Shown here: positions 6,756-14,163 of the stretch, piece after piece
Layout of the letters: every line of letters begins with the position of its first letter
How positions within the stretch are numbered: position 1 is the first letter of the stretch
NCBI GenBank assembly: GCA_943329595.2
Contig: CALQEM020000071.1
Location: 1-14,163, forward strand
Source of the DNA: CAIYMF01 sp943329595
GTDB taxonomy: Bacteria; Actinomycetota; Actinomycetes; S36-B12; CAIYMF01
Reading direction: 5' to 3'
DNA length: 14,163 bases
Notes under the pieces: model-generated
The model's input: the letters and a program-made list of their open reading frames with translations, nothing else
What the model was told of the DNA's origin: nothing
The model's database searches: none
Program-made: the position numbers and the translations under genes

Positions 6756-8858
6756 GTGACCTCATCGAAGCCGAACTATCCCACCGCGCCGCGCGACGAC
6801 ATCGTCGAGAACCTGCACGGCCACGCGGTGGCCGATCCCTACCGCTGGCTCGAGGACGCGACCAGCGAGGCCACCGGCGAGTGGTCGACTCAGCAGGCCG
6901 CCCTCCTCGCCGAGGCGACGGCCAACTGGACGACGCGCGACCACTGGGCCTCGAGGCTGGCCGACCTGCTCGGTGCCGGTGGAGTGTCGGCGCCGGCCTG
7001 GCGCGGCGGTCGACAGTTCTTCATGCGTCGCGAGGGCACTCAGGAGCACGCACTCCTGATGAGCGTTGACGCCGAGGGCGACGAGACCACGCTGATCGAC
7101 CCGATGGCCCTCGACCCCAGCGGGCTCAGCACCCTCGATGCGTGGCAGCCGAGTAAGGAGGGCGCCCTGCTCGCCTACCAGATGTCCGAGGGCGGCAGCG
7201 AGGAATCGGTGCTGCGCGTGATGAATGTCGCCACCGGCGAAATCGTCGATGGCCCGATCGACCGGGCCCGCTACTCTCCGGTGGCCTGGCTGCCGGGCGC
7301 CCAGCGCTACTACTACGTGCGCCGCCTCTCCCCCGATCTGGTCCCCGAGGGCGAGGAACAGTTCCATCGTCGCGTGTACCTGCACACACTGGGCACCCAC
7401 CCTGACGACGACGTCGAGGTATTCGGTGGGGGGCTCACACCCACCAACTACTACGGGGTCAGCGTGAGCCGCGACGGCCGCTGGCTGCAGATCAGCGCGT
7501 CCGAGGGCACCGCTCCCCGCAACGATCTCTGGATCGCCGACCTGTCGGCCTGCTCCCCCGACGCGCCCACGCTGGTCGAGGTGCAGGTGGGGGTCGACGC
7601 CCAAACCTCGATGCATGTCGGAAACGACGGCCGGCTCTACGTGATGACCGACCTCGACGCCTCGCGCGGCCGGCTCGCTGTGGGCGACCCCCTGCGGCCC
7701 CAGCCCGAGTTCTGGACCGACCTCGTGCCGCAGGACGACGTGGCTGTCATCGAAGACTTCGCGATCCTCGACGGAGCCGAGATGGCGACGGCCCAACTCG
7801 TGGTGCTGCACACCCGGCACGCCATCTCAGAGCTCGCGGTGCACGACCTCGCCACCGGTGAGCGGCTGTCGTCGGTCGACCTGCCAGGGCTCGGCAGCGT
7901 GGGCGGCATCAGCGAGCGACCCGAAAGCGGGCATGAGGCGTGGTTCGGCTACACCGACCACACCACGGTGTCGCGGGTGATGCGCTACGACGGCCGCACG
8001 GGCGAGGTGTCGCTGTGGGCCGAGGCTCCCGGGACCGTCGAGGTGCCCACGGTGTTCACCAGCCAGGTCGAGTATGAGTCGAAGGACGGCACCACCGTGC
8101 GCATGATCATCGTGGCGCCCGTTGCGGCGCCCGACCGGCCACGCCCCACGATCCTCTACGGCTACGGCGGCTTCGGCGTGCCCCTCACCCCCGGATACTC
8201 GGCCACGGTGCTGTCGTGGGTCGAGGCTGGCGGAGTGTACGTGGTGGCCAACCTGCGCGGTGGCTCAGAAGAGGGCGAGCAGTGGCACCGCGACGGCATG
8301 CTGGCCACCAAGCAAAACGTGTACGACGACTTCATCGCCGCCGGCGAGCGACTGATCGCCGATGGCTGGTGCACCCCGGCAACCCTGTCGATCAACGGCG
8401 GCTCCAACGGCGGACTTCTCGTGGGCGCGGTGATGACCCAGCGACCTGACCTGTTCAATGCGGTGGTGTGCAGCGCACCACTTCTCGACATGGTGCGCTA
8501 CGAGAAGTTCGGCCTCGGCGCCACCTGGAATGTTGAGTACGGTTCGGCCGACGACCCAGAAGACTTCGGCTGGCTCTGGTCGTACTCGCCCTACCACCGC
8601 GTGGCCGACGGCACCGACTACCCGGCCACCCTGTTCACCGTGTTCGACGGCGACAGCCGCGTCGACCCGCTGCACGCGCGCAAGATGTGCGCCGCGCTGC
8701 AGCATGCCACCACCGGCGAACGACCCATCCTGATCAGGGCCGAGGGCGATGTCGGGCATGGGGCACGCGCATTGAGCCGCACGATCGGCCTCTCGGCCGA
8801 CGTCCTCGCCTTCACCGCGGCGTGGACCGGCATGGATCTGGCGAACGGCGACGCATGA
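6756..8858 (+). CDS. Prolyl oligopeptidase family serine peptidase (S9A)
   Basis: A 700-residue serine peptidase expected to cut short peptides, typically after proline, in the cytoplasm; no signal peptide is present. The N-terminus carries the family motif DPYRWLED (about 27-34). A beta-propeller covers roughly residues 75-400, and an alpha/beta-hydrolase domain follows from about 415, marked by PTILYGYGGFG and NLRGGSEEGEQWHRDG. The triad is Ser550 in NGGSNGG, Asp633 in GDSRVDPLHARK and His668 in DVGHGAR, with spacings close to those of mammalian prolyl oligopeptidase. It could also be an oligopeptidase B-like enzyme, but the length and motifs favour S9A prolyl endopeptidase. The start is GTG at 6756, fixed by an in-frame TAG four codons upstream. 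Its stop overlaps the start of the MscS gene (ATGA). Confidence 0.95.
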   Translation: MTSSKPNYPTAPRDDIVENLHGHAVADPYRWLEDATSEATGEWSTQQAALLAEATANWTTRDHWASRLADLLGAGGVSAPAWRGGRQFFMRREGTQEHALLMSVDAEGDETTLIDPMALDPSGLSTLDAWQPSKEGALLAYQMSEGGSEESVLRVMNVATGEIVDGPIDRARYSPVAWLPGAQRYYYVRRLSPDLVPEGEEQFHRRVYLHTLGTHPDDDVEVFGGGLTPTNYYGVSVSRDGRWLQISASEGTAPRNDLWIADLSACSPDAPTLVEVQVGVDAQTSMHVGNDGRLYVMTDLDASRGRLAVGDPLRPQPEFWTDLVPQDDVAVIEDFAILDGAEMATAQLVVLHTRHAISELAVHDLATGERLSSVDLPGLGSVGGISERPESGHEAWFGYTDHTTVSRVMRYDGRTGEVSLWAEAPGTVEVPTVFTSQVEYESKDGTTVRMIIVAPVAAPDRPRPTILYGYGGFGVPLTPGYSATVLSWVEAGGVYVVANLRGGSEEGEQWHRDGMLATKQNVYDDFIAAGERLIADGWCTPATLSINGGSNGGLLVGAVMTQRPDLFNAVVCSAPLLDMVRYEKFGLGATWNVEYGSADDPEDFGWLWSYSPYHRVADGTDYPATLFTVFDGDSRVDPLHARKMCAALQHATTGERPILIRAEGDVGHGARALSRTIGLSADVLAFTAAWTGMDLANGDA

Positions 8859-9742
8859 CAGCCGACGACGTGTTGTCATGGTTCCTGGGGGTGCCGCTGA
8901 GCATCGCGCTGATCGGCCTAGTGGCCCTCGGGCTGCAACTCTTCGTGACTGCGGTCATCCGCCGAGGGATCAACCGAGCGGTAAGCCGACGCACGTCCAC
9001 CGTGAGTCGCCGCGAGGCCGTGGGCGCTACCGGAACCCCCGAGGGCAAGTTGCTCCTCATGCAGGAGCGCTACGCGCAGCGTTCGACAGCGGTAGGACAC
9101 CTGCTGCGCTCGGTGGTGACCGTGGCCATCTGGACCGTCGCAGTCACGATGATCCTCAGCCTCCTCAACGTCGATATCGCCCCGCTGCTAGCCAGCGCGG
9201 GCATCGTGGGAATCGCGATCGGCTTCGGGGCGCAGTCGCTGATCAAGGACTACTTCTCAGGAATTTCGCTGATCATCGAGGACCAGTTCGGCGTGGGTGA
9301 CGTCGTTGATATCAGCGGCGTCGAGGGAACCGTCGAAGAGGTCGCACTGCGCGTCACGAGACTGCGCGACTCGAACGGGGTGGTGTGGTACCTGCGCAAC
9401 GGCGAAATTCTCCGCGTGGCGAACTTGTCACAGGGCTGGACGATGGCCACCGTGACGCTGCCCGTGAGTACGTCGTCCGACCTCGGCGAAGTCGAGCGCG
9501 TCGTCAACGACATGGGCGACGCGCTGTTCGCCGAGCCCATTCTCGGCGCGCACCTGGTGACCGCACCCCGCTACCTGGGCGTCGACCGAGTAACCGGAGA
9601 CGTCACGATGGTGGGGGTCAGCGCCCGCACCGAGCCCGGCGAGAGCGTGTCGTCGGCACGGGCGATCAGGGCGGCCGCGAAACGCGCCTTTCAGGAGTCA
9701 GGCATCGTGATGCCCACCCTGGAGCAGGTTGACGGAGCCTGA
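8855..9742 (+). CDS. MscS-like mechanosensitive ion channel
   Basis: A 295-residue small-conductance mechanosensitive channel protein of the inner membrane, expected to release solutes on osmotic downshift. Predicted membrane segments are at about 9-35 (LSIALIGLVALGLQLFVTAVI), 83-104 (LLRSVVTVAIWTVAVTMILSLL) and the pore-lining Gly/Ala-rich helix at 108-130 (APLLASAGIVGIAIGFGAQS). Then comes KDYFSGISLIIEDQFGVGDVVDI, the characteristic MscS segment leading into the beta domain, and a cytoplasmic alpha/beta C-terminal domain. The length matches minimal MscS. The start ATG at 8855 overlaps the previous stop as ATGA, implying translational coupling with the oligopeptidase; no strong Shine-Dalgarno sequence is present. 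A longer open frame begins upstream inside the oligopeptidase gene but encodes non-family sequence, so the ATG at 8855 is preferred. Confidence 0.94.
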   Translation: MTADDVLSWFLGVPLSIALIGLVALGLQLFVTAVIRRGINRAVSRRTSTVSRREAVGATGTPEGKLLLMQERYAQRSTAVGHLLRSVVTVAIWTVAVTMILSLLNVDIAPLLASAGIVGIAIGFGAQSLIKDYFSGISLIIEDQFGVGDVVDISGVEGTVEEVALRVTRLRDSNGVVWYLRNGEILRVANLSQGWTMATVTLPVSTSSDLGEVERVVNDMGDALFAEPILGAHLVTAPRYLGVDRVTGDVTMVGVSARTEPGESVSSARAIRAAAKRAFQESGIVMPTLEQVDGA

Positions 9743-9799
9743 CAGACCCTGACGGGCGGGCGCGAGCGTTCCCGTGATGCGGCTGACTGCCCCAGCACG

Positions 9800-9805
9800 C
9801 ACACT
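9800..9805 (+). promoter_or_regulatory. Weak -10-like box (CACACT) before the DUF2867 gene
   Basis: CACACT lies six bases before the ATG at 9812, the same spacing as the TAGGGT boxes, but it matches the -10 consensus only at some positions. The 69-bp gap after the MscS stop has no Shine-Dalgarno sequence close to the ATG and no convincing terminator. The gene could have its own leaderless promoter or be read through from upstream. Confidence 0.25.
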
Positions 9806-9811
9806 AGAGCC

Positions 9812-11311
9812 ATGCGCGCACTCGTCACAGGGGCCACCGGCTACGTCGGTGGTCGACTCGTTCCTCACCTTCTCACCGCAGGCATGGACGTCGTCGTACT
9901 AGCGCGTCACCCCGAGCGCCTGCGCGACCGCGATTGGGTGAGCCGCGTCGACGTGGTGGCTGGCGACGCCAACGACCCCGAGGTGATGGCCAAGGCCCTG
10001 GCGGGAGTCGACGTTGCCTACTACCTGATGCACTCGATTGGCACCGAGGACGAGTTCGGCGAGCTCGAACGGGCCACGGCGCACACCTTTGCCAACGCAG
10101 CCGCGGCCGCGGGAGTGGGTCGCATCGTGTACCTCGGGGGCCTTGCGCACGAGCAGCGACTCTCGCGCCACCTCCAGGCGCGCGCCGACGTGGGCGAAAT
10201 TCTGCTAGCGAGCGGTGTGCCCACGGCCGCGCTCGGAGCAGGCGTCATCATCGGAAGCGGCTCGCTGTCGTTCGAGATGCTGCGCTACCTCACCGAGCGG
10301 CTGCCGGCGATGATCACCCCGCGCTGGGTGCGCACCCGCATTCAGCCCATCGGAATTCGCGACGTGCTGCGCTACCTCGTGGGCTGCGCCACGCAGTTGC
10401 CGCCCGAGGTCAACCGCTGGTTCGACATTGGCGGCACCGACGTGCTGACGTACCAAGACATGATGCAGCGGTACGCGGCCGTGGCCGGGCTTCCGAGGCG
10501 CATCATTCTGCCGATCAACCTCCTGTCTCCCAAGCTATCGAGCCGCTGGGTGGGACTCGTCACGCCGGTGCCCGCCTCAATCGCGCGGCCACTGGTCGAC
10601 TCGCTCAAGATCGAGGTGGTGTGCCATGAGCACGACATCGCCGACTACATCCCCGACCCACCCGAGGGCCTGCTCGGCTTCGAGGCCGCCGTGTCGCTCG
10701 CGTTGCAGCGGGTGCGCGAGGCACACGTCACGACCCGCTGGTCGTCAGCCTCGTACCCCGGAACGCCGAGCGACCCCCTCCCCTCTGACCCCGACTGGGC
10801 CGGCGGCTCGCTCTACACCGACGAGCGCGACGAACCGGTCGATGCGTCCCCGCAGGCGGTGTGGCAGGTTATTGAAGGAATCGGCGGCGAGAACGGCTGG
10901 TACTCGTTCCCGCTCGCGTGGGAGGTGCGCGGCTGGCTTGATCGCGCGGTGGGTGGCGTCGGACTGCGCCGCGGACGCCGCAATCCGCGTGAGCTGATGG
11001 TGGGTGAGCCGGTTGACTTCTGGCGGGTTGAAGAGCGCATTCCGGGGCAGTTGCTGCGCCTGCGTGCCGAGATGAAGATGCCCGGCCTGGCCTGGCTCGA
11101 ACTCTCGGTCGACCTCGACGACACGGGGCGCACCGTGTACCACCAGCGCGCGATCTACCACCCCAAGGGACTGCTGGGCCACGCGTACTGGTTCTCGGTG
11201 CTGCCGTTTCACGGCATCGTGTTCGGCTCGATGGTGACTAACATCACCGCAGCCGCGCGCGCCGCCGATGCCAGTGCTGCCATCGCGGGCACCGGCACTG
11301 CCAGCGCCTAG
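9812..11311 (+). CDS. NAD(P)-binding Rossmann protein with C-terminal DUF2867 domain
   Basis: A 499-residue two-domain protein. Residues 1 to about 300 form an atypical/extended SDR (NmrA/epimerase-like) Rossmann domain with the dinucleotide-binding motif GATGYVGG at 7-14, an acidic GDAND at 51-55 and YYLMHSI at 70-76. At the usual active-site strand it has IVYLGGL (105-111) rather than a Ser-Tyr-Lys set, so classical SDR catalysis is doubtful. From about 325 to 480 there is a DUF2867 domain (ASPQAVWQVIEGIGGENGWY, LRLRAEMKMPGLAWLEL, then YHPKGLLGHAYW). Its substrate and role are unknown; it may sense or reduce a small molecule using NAD(P)H. It lies between the MscS gene and the globin gene, and its stop codon TAG is part of the globin gene's TAGGGT box. 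Confidence 0.9.
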   Translation: MRALVTGATGYVGGRLVPHLLTAGMDVVVLARHPERLRDRDWVSRVDVVAGDANDPEVMAKALAGVDVAYYLMHSIGTEDEFGELERATAHTFANAAAAAGVGRIVYLGGLAHEQRLSRHLQARADVGEILLASGVPTAALGAGVIIGSGSLSFEMLRYLTERLPAMITPRWVRTRIQPIGIRDVLRYLVGCATQLPPEVNRWFDIGGTDVLTYQDMMQRYAAVAGLPRRIILPINLLSPKLSSRWVGLVTPVPASIARPLVDSLKIEVVCHEHDIADYIPDPPEGLLGFEAAVSLALQRVREAHVTTRWSSASYPGTPSDPLPSDPDWAGGSLYTDERDEPVDASPQAVWQVIEGIGGENGWYSFPLAWEVRGWLDRAVGGVGLRRGRRNPRELMVGEPVDFWRVEERIPGQLLRLRAEMKMPGLAWLELSVDLDDTGRTVYHQRAIYHPKGLLGHAYWFSVLPFHGIVFGSMVTNITAAARAADASAAIAGTGTASA

Positions 11312-11314
11312 GGT
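11309..11314 (+). promoter_or_regulatory. Candidate leaderless -10 box (TAGGGT) of the globin gene
   Basis: TAGGGT followed by seven bases (TGTCACC) and the GTG at 11322. The first three bases are the stop codon of the DUF2867 gene. There is no Shine-Dalgarno sequence between box and start. Confidence 0.45.
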
Positions 11315-11321
11315 TGTCACC

Positions 11322-11765
11322 GTGACCGACTCCACCATGCCCACCTCCGAGCCCACGTTCTACGAACTCGTCGGAGGGTCGCCCTTCTTCGAGCGACTCA
11401 CCGCCGAGTTCTACCGCGGGGTGGCCGACGACCCCGAGCTGCGTGCGCTCTACCCCGACGACGAGCTCGGCCCGGCCGAGGTGCGCCTGCGCATGTTTCT
11501 CGAGCAGTACTGGGGCGGTCCCACCACCTACTCTGACGAGCGCGGGCATCCGCGACTTCGCATGCGCCATGCCCCCTACCCAATCGACCTCGACATGCGC
11601 GATCGCTGGCTGCGGCACATGGAGACCGCGCTGCTGGCCCAGGACATTTCGCGCGAGCTAGCCGAGGAGATGTGGCGGTACTTCACGATGGCAGCCATCT
11701 CGATGGTGAACGTAAGCGAGGGAGACCCCGTCGAGGAGGCTTTCGGCCAGGGGGGCGGCGGCTGA
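11322..11765 (+). CDS. glbO: Group II truncated haemoglobin (trHbO)
   Basis: A 147-residue 2-on-2 haem globin, probably cytoplasmic; the family is linked to oxygen, NO and peroxide chemistry rather than bulk oxygen storage. Numbered from the GTG at 11322, the key residues are Tyr31 (B10), Tyr44 (CD1, in LYP), proximal His83 (F8, in RMRHAPY) and Trp96 (G8, in DRWLRHM). All four fall at a constant offset of eight from Mycobacterium tuberculosis trHbO (Y23, Y36, H75, W88), so the haem pocket is intact. The block QYWGGPTTYSDERGHPRLRM is nearly invariant in the family. Alternative starts are an in-frame ATG at 11268, inside the upstream gene, and ATG at 11337; the GTG is chosen for its TAGGGT spacing. 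The C-terminus ends in an unusual glycine run (QGGGG). It converges on the 223-residue gene with 41 bp between them. Confidence 0.95.
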   Translation: MTDSTMPTSEPTFYELVGGSPFFERLTAEFYRGVADDPELRALYPDDELGPAEVRLRMFLEQYWGGPTTYSDERGHPRLRMRHAPYPIDLDMRDRWLRHMETALLAQDISRELAEEMWRYFTMAAISMVNVSEGDPVEEAFGQGGGG

Positions 11766-11806
11766 GGTCGACCCCGCTCGCCCGACCACGTCGAAGGTCA
11801 GTGCCA

Positions 11807-12478
11807 CTACCGGCGCAGCACGGCCAGGCTGAGGTTCGGTGGAAGTCCGCTCGTGCGCACGAAGGTCATGCCGCCCGGAGCGGCGAAGCGCTTCCAGCCC
11901 TCGCAGGTTGATGTGCCGACCTGAAGTCCGTCGTGCGGCATGAACCCGAGCAGTGACGCCGCATGCAGGCTGGCCAAAGGCAGACCACCCCAACCCGGTC
12001 GCGACCACACGTCGCGCGCCAGCGTCTCCAAGTCGGACGGCGACGAGGTGCCCGACCGCTCGGCCTTCACCCGGAATTCCTCAACGCCGGCGGCAACGAT
12101 GGGGCGCACATCGCCGGCAATTCCTCGCTCTGCAGGAAGCCATGGGCCGCGAGGGGGTAGCACGGCGAGTGCCGCAACCGCGCCCATCTCATCGGGCACA
12201 TGGAACGAACGCGAGACTCCCCACCTGATCGACGAGACCTCGCCCAAGACATCGCGTAAGCGCCCGGCACTCACCACGCGGTCGAGCGGCTCACTGTGGT
12301 CACCGTCGAGCGGAACGGCGATGAACGCGAGGCAGTCGAGGGGTGGCACCCCGTACACGCCGAGAGAACCACCGGAAACCTGAACACGCACGCACGTTCG
12401 CTCGTCCCACAGCATGAGCCGCCGCAGGAAGGCCGCAAGATAGGCGGCCTCGTCGTGGCGGAGGCTCAGCTTGGTCAT
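11807..12478 (-). CDS. Uncharacterised actinobacterial protein next to a thioesterase
   Basis: A 223-residue protein that I cannot assign a function. It is soluble, with no signal peptide or membrane segment. Visible features are an N-terminal helical stretch (LRHDEAAYLAAFLRRLMLWD), a strand-rich region (CVRVQVSGGSLGVYG), PRGPWLPAERGIAGDVRPIV in the middle, and the C-terminal block PGWGGLPLASLHAASLLGFM followed by GWKRFAAPGGMTFVR. Similar C-terminal blocks occur, from memory, in uncharacterised actinobacterial proteins beside this thioesterase, including the gene at the Rv2474c position in M. tuberculosis; this needs a profile search. The start ATG at 12478 has no Shine-Dalgarno sequence but a GAGAAT -10-like box six bases upstream, again suggesting a leaderless transcript. 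It is separated from the thioesterase by 66 bp containing a hairpin and an operator-like palindrome, so it may be regulated separately. Confidence 0.82.
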   Translation of the reverse strand: MTKLSLRHDEAAYLAAFLRRLMLWDERTCVRVQVSGGSLGVYGVPPLDCLAFIAVPLDGDHSEPLDRVVSAGRLRDVLGEVSSIRWGVSRSFHVPDEMGAVAALAVLPPRGPWLPAERGIAGDVRPIVAAGVEEFRVKAERSGTSSPSDLETLARDVWSRPGWGGLPLASLHAASLLGFMPHDGLQVGTSTCEGWKRFAAPGGMTFVRTSGLPPNLSLAVLRR

Positions 12479-12484
12479 AGTGCC

Positions 12485-12507
12485 ATTCTCGCCGTGACCA
12501 TGGTCAC
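12485..12507 (-). promoter_or_regulatory. Promoter/operator candidate: -10-like box plus perfect 14-bp palindrome
   Basis: On the minus strand GAGAAT (12490-12485) ends six bases before the ATG at 12478. Directly upstream, 12494-12507 is a perfect palindrome, GTGACCATGGTCAC. If transcription starts at or beside the ATG, the palindrome covers about -16 to -29, between the -10 and -35 positions, where a bound dimeric regulator would block RNA polymerase. No regulator gene is in the window. This is a candidate only. Confidence 0.4.
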
Positions 12508-12508
12508 A

Positions 12509-12532
12509 CCGCCACTCGCGAATGAGCGGCGG
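12509..12532 (-). terminator. Possible terminator hairpin after the ettA-thioesterase pair
   Basis: The arms 12509-12517 and 12524-12532 pair at eight of nine positions, with the mismatch at A12514/C12527, around a 6-nt loop (GCGAAT). The hairpin begins 12 nt downstream of the thioesterase stop in its direction of transcription. It is GC-rich but not followed by a T-rich tract, so it would be a non-canonical terminator if it acts as one. Confidence 0.35.
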
Positions 12533-12544
12533 CGCCTGGGAAAC

Positions 12545-12969
12545 CTAGGAGGCCTCGGCCCGCGACTCGAGCGCGACCCTCCACTCAGCGGGAATCGGCG
12601 CGCTGCGGCCAGAGGCAGGATCGATGCACACCATCACCGAACGGGCGCGCACCACGTCATGTCCGTCGGGAACCCTCCCGACGTGGATGACCGTGAACGA
12701 GGTCGTTCCGACGCGCTCGACGCTGGTGTCGAAGGTGATGAGCCTGTCGGTGAGAAGCACCTGCCGCAGGTAGTCGATCTCGACCCGGGCGATGACCTGG
12801 CTGAAGCCCTCGGCGCCCACTGCCGTGGGTCCGATTCCGGCTTCACCGGCGAGGCCCATGGCGAAGACGACCCGGGCCTCCTGCACCATCTCGGCCATCC
12901 GCACGTTATTGACGTGGCCCATGAGGTCGAGGTCGGCCCACCGCAGGGCGATCTCAAGTCGGTGGGTCA

Positions 12970-12970
<1 letters not shown>
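12545..12970 (-). CDS. Acyl-CoA thioesterase, hotdog fold (4HBT family)
   Basis: A 141-residue single-hotdog protein, expected to hydrolyse acyl-CoA thioesters in the cytoplasm as a homo-oligomer. The N-terminal motif RWADLDLMGHVNNVRMAEM (about 10-28) is the 4HBT signature; Asp15 is the likely catalytic acid and His19-Val-Asn-Asn the conserved turn. The central strand IARVEIDYLRQVLLTDRL is typical of FcbC/YbgC-type enzymes. The acyl chain preferred cannot be told from sequence. The start ATG at 12970 shares its A with the TGA stop of ettA (TGATG, one-base overlap), which suggests translational coupling. Pairing of this gene with ettA also occurs in mycobacteria (Rv2475c and Rv2477c, from memory), so it is a long-lived actinobacterial neighbourhood. 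Confidence 0.92.

Positions 12971-14163
<1,193 letters not shown>

Noticed and set aside
6683..7069. A 128-codon frame beginning inside the palindrome
   Set aside because: It overlaps the oligopeptidase start in another frame and is Arg/Gly-rich with no motif.
6762..7820. A 352-codon open frame on the minus strand opposite the prolyl oligopeptidase
   Set aside because: Its composition is dominated by Gly, Arg, Val and His with no family motif, and it mirrors the codon structure of the real gene.
8687..8854. Longer MscS reading frame starting inside the oligopeptidase gene
   Set aside because: The added 56 residues are Arg-rich and unlike MscS N-termini, and the region already encodes the conserved catalytic Asp-to-His part of the oligopeptidase.
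9743..9811. Possible terminator or regulatory RNA between the MscS and DUF2867 genes
   Set aside because: Only short 3-4 bp G/C pairings are visible, with no stable stem or T tract.
11766..11806. Possible terminator between the globin gene and the 223-residue gene
   Set aside because: Only a weak 5-bp pairing (GGTCG with CGACC) around a 12-nt loop is visible, without a T-rich tract, so it is not supported.

Overview
The window is GC-rich, densely packed bacterial chromosome with 11 protein-coding genes, the first and last cut by the window edges. It looks like an actinobacterium, probably Micrococcales and perhaps Microbacteriaceae. The reasons are: strong G/C preference at third codon positions; a MalQ with the long N-terminal extension typical of actinobacteria; a group II truncated haemoglobin of the GlbO type; a DUF5130 protein; and several genes with a TAGGGT -10-like box 6-7 nt before the start codon, as expected for leaderless transcripts. 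The order pepN, DUF5130, globin, uncharacterised protein, thioesterase, ettA resembles, from memory, the Mycobacterium tuberculosis Rv2467-Rv2477c neighbourhood, with other genes inserted. Species-level assignment is not possible by eye.

Layout. (1) Positions 3-2294 (+): aminopeptidase N, lacking its N-terminus. (2) Positions 6559-2313 (-): a tight four-gene run reading amidase, 4-alpha-glucanotransferase (malQ), a 93-residue single-TM protein and a DUF5130 protein, with junctions of 7 bp, 9 bp and a 14-bp overlap. It converges on pepN with 18 bp between the stop codons, and those gene ends carry a small tandem duplication. (3) Positions 6560-6755: the largest gap (196 bp), between divergent genes. 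It holds a near-perfect 24-bp inverted repeat with a 17-nt loop, the most conspicuous structure that the genes do not explain. (4) Positions 6756-11765 (+): an S9A prolyl oligopeptidase overlapping an MscS-like channel by ATGA, then an NAD(P)-binding/DUF2867 protein, then truncated haemoglobin O. (5) Positions 14163-11807 (-): ABC-F protein EttA (5' part outside the window), a hotdog thioesterase overlapping it by one base, and a 223-residue uncharacterised protein behind a 66-bp gap that contains a hairpin and a perfect 14-bp palindrome.

How the genes fit together. Most are housekeeping or accessory metabolic genes: peptide turnover (pepN, prolyl oligopeptidase), maltodextrin metabolism (malQ), amide hydrolysis, osmotic protection (MscS), oxygen/NO chemistry (globin), translation control (EttA) and acyl-CoA hydrolysis. 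I see no CRISPR array, transposase, integrase, toxin-antitoxin pair, tRNA or rRNA. I find no convincing new multi-gene system. The points worth a second look are the large palindrome, the repeated leaderless-type promoter box (twice overlapping the stop codon of the gene before it), the uncharacterised TM/DUF5130 pair, the uncharacterised 223-residue protein and the operator-like palindrome in front of it.
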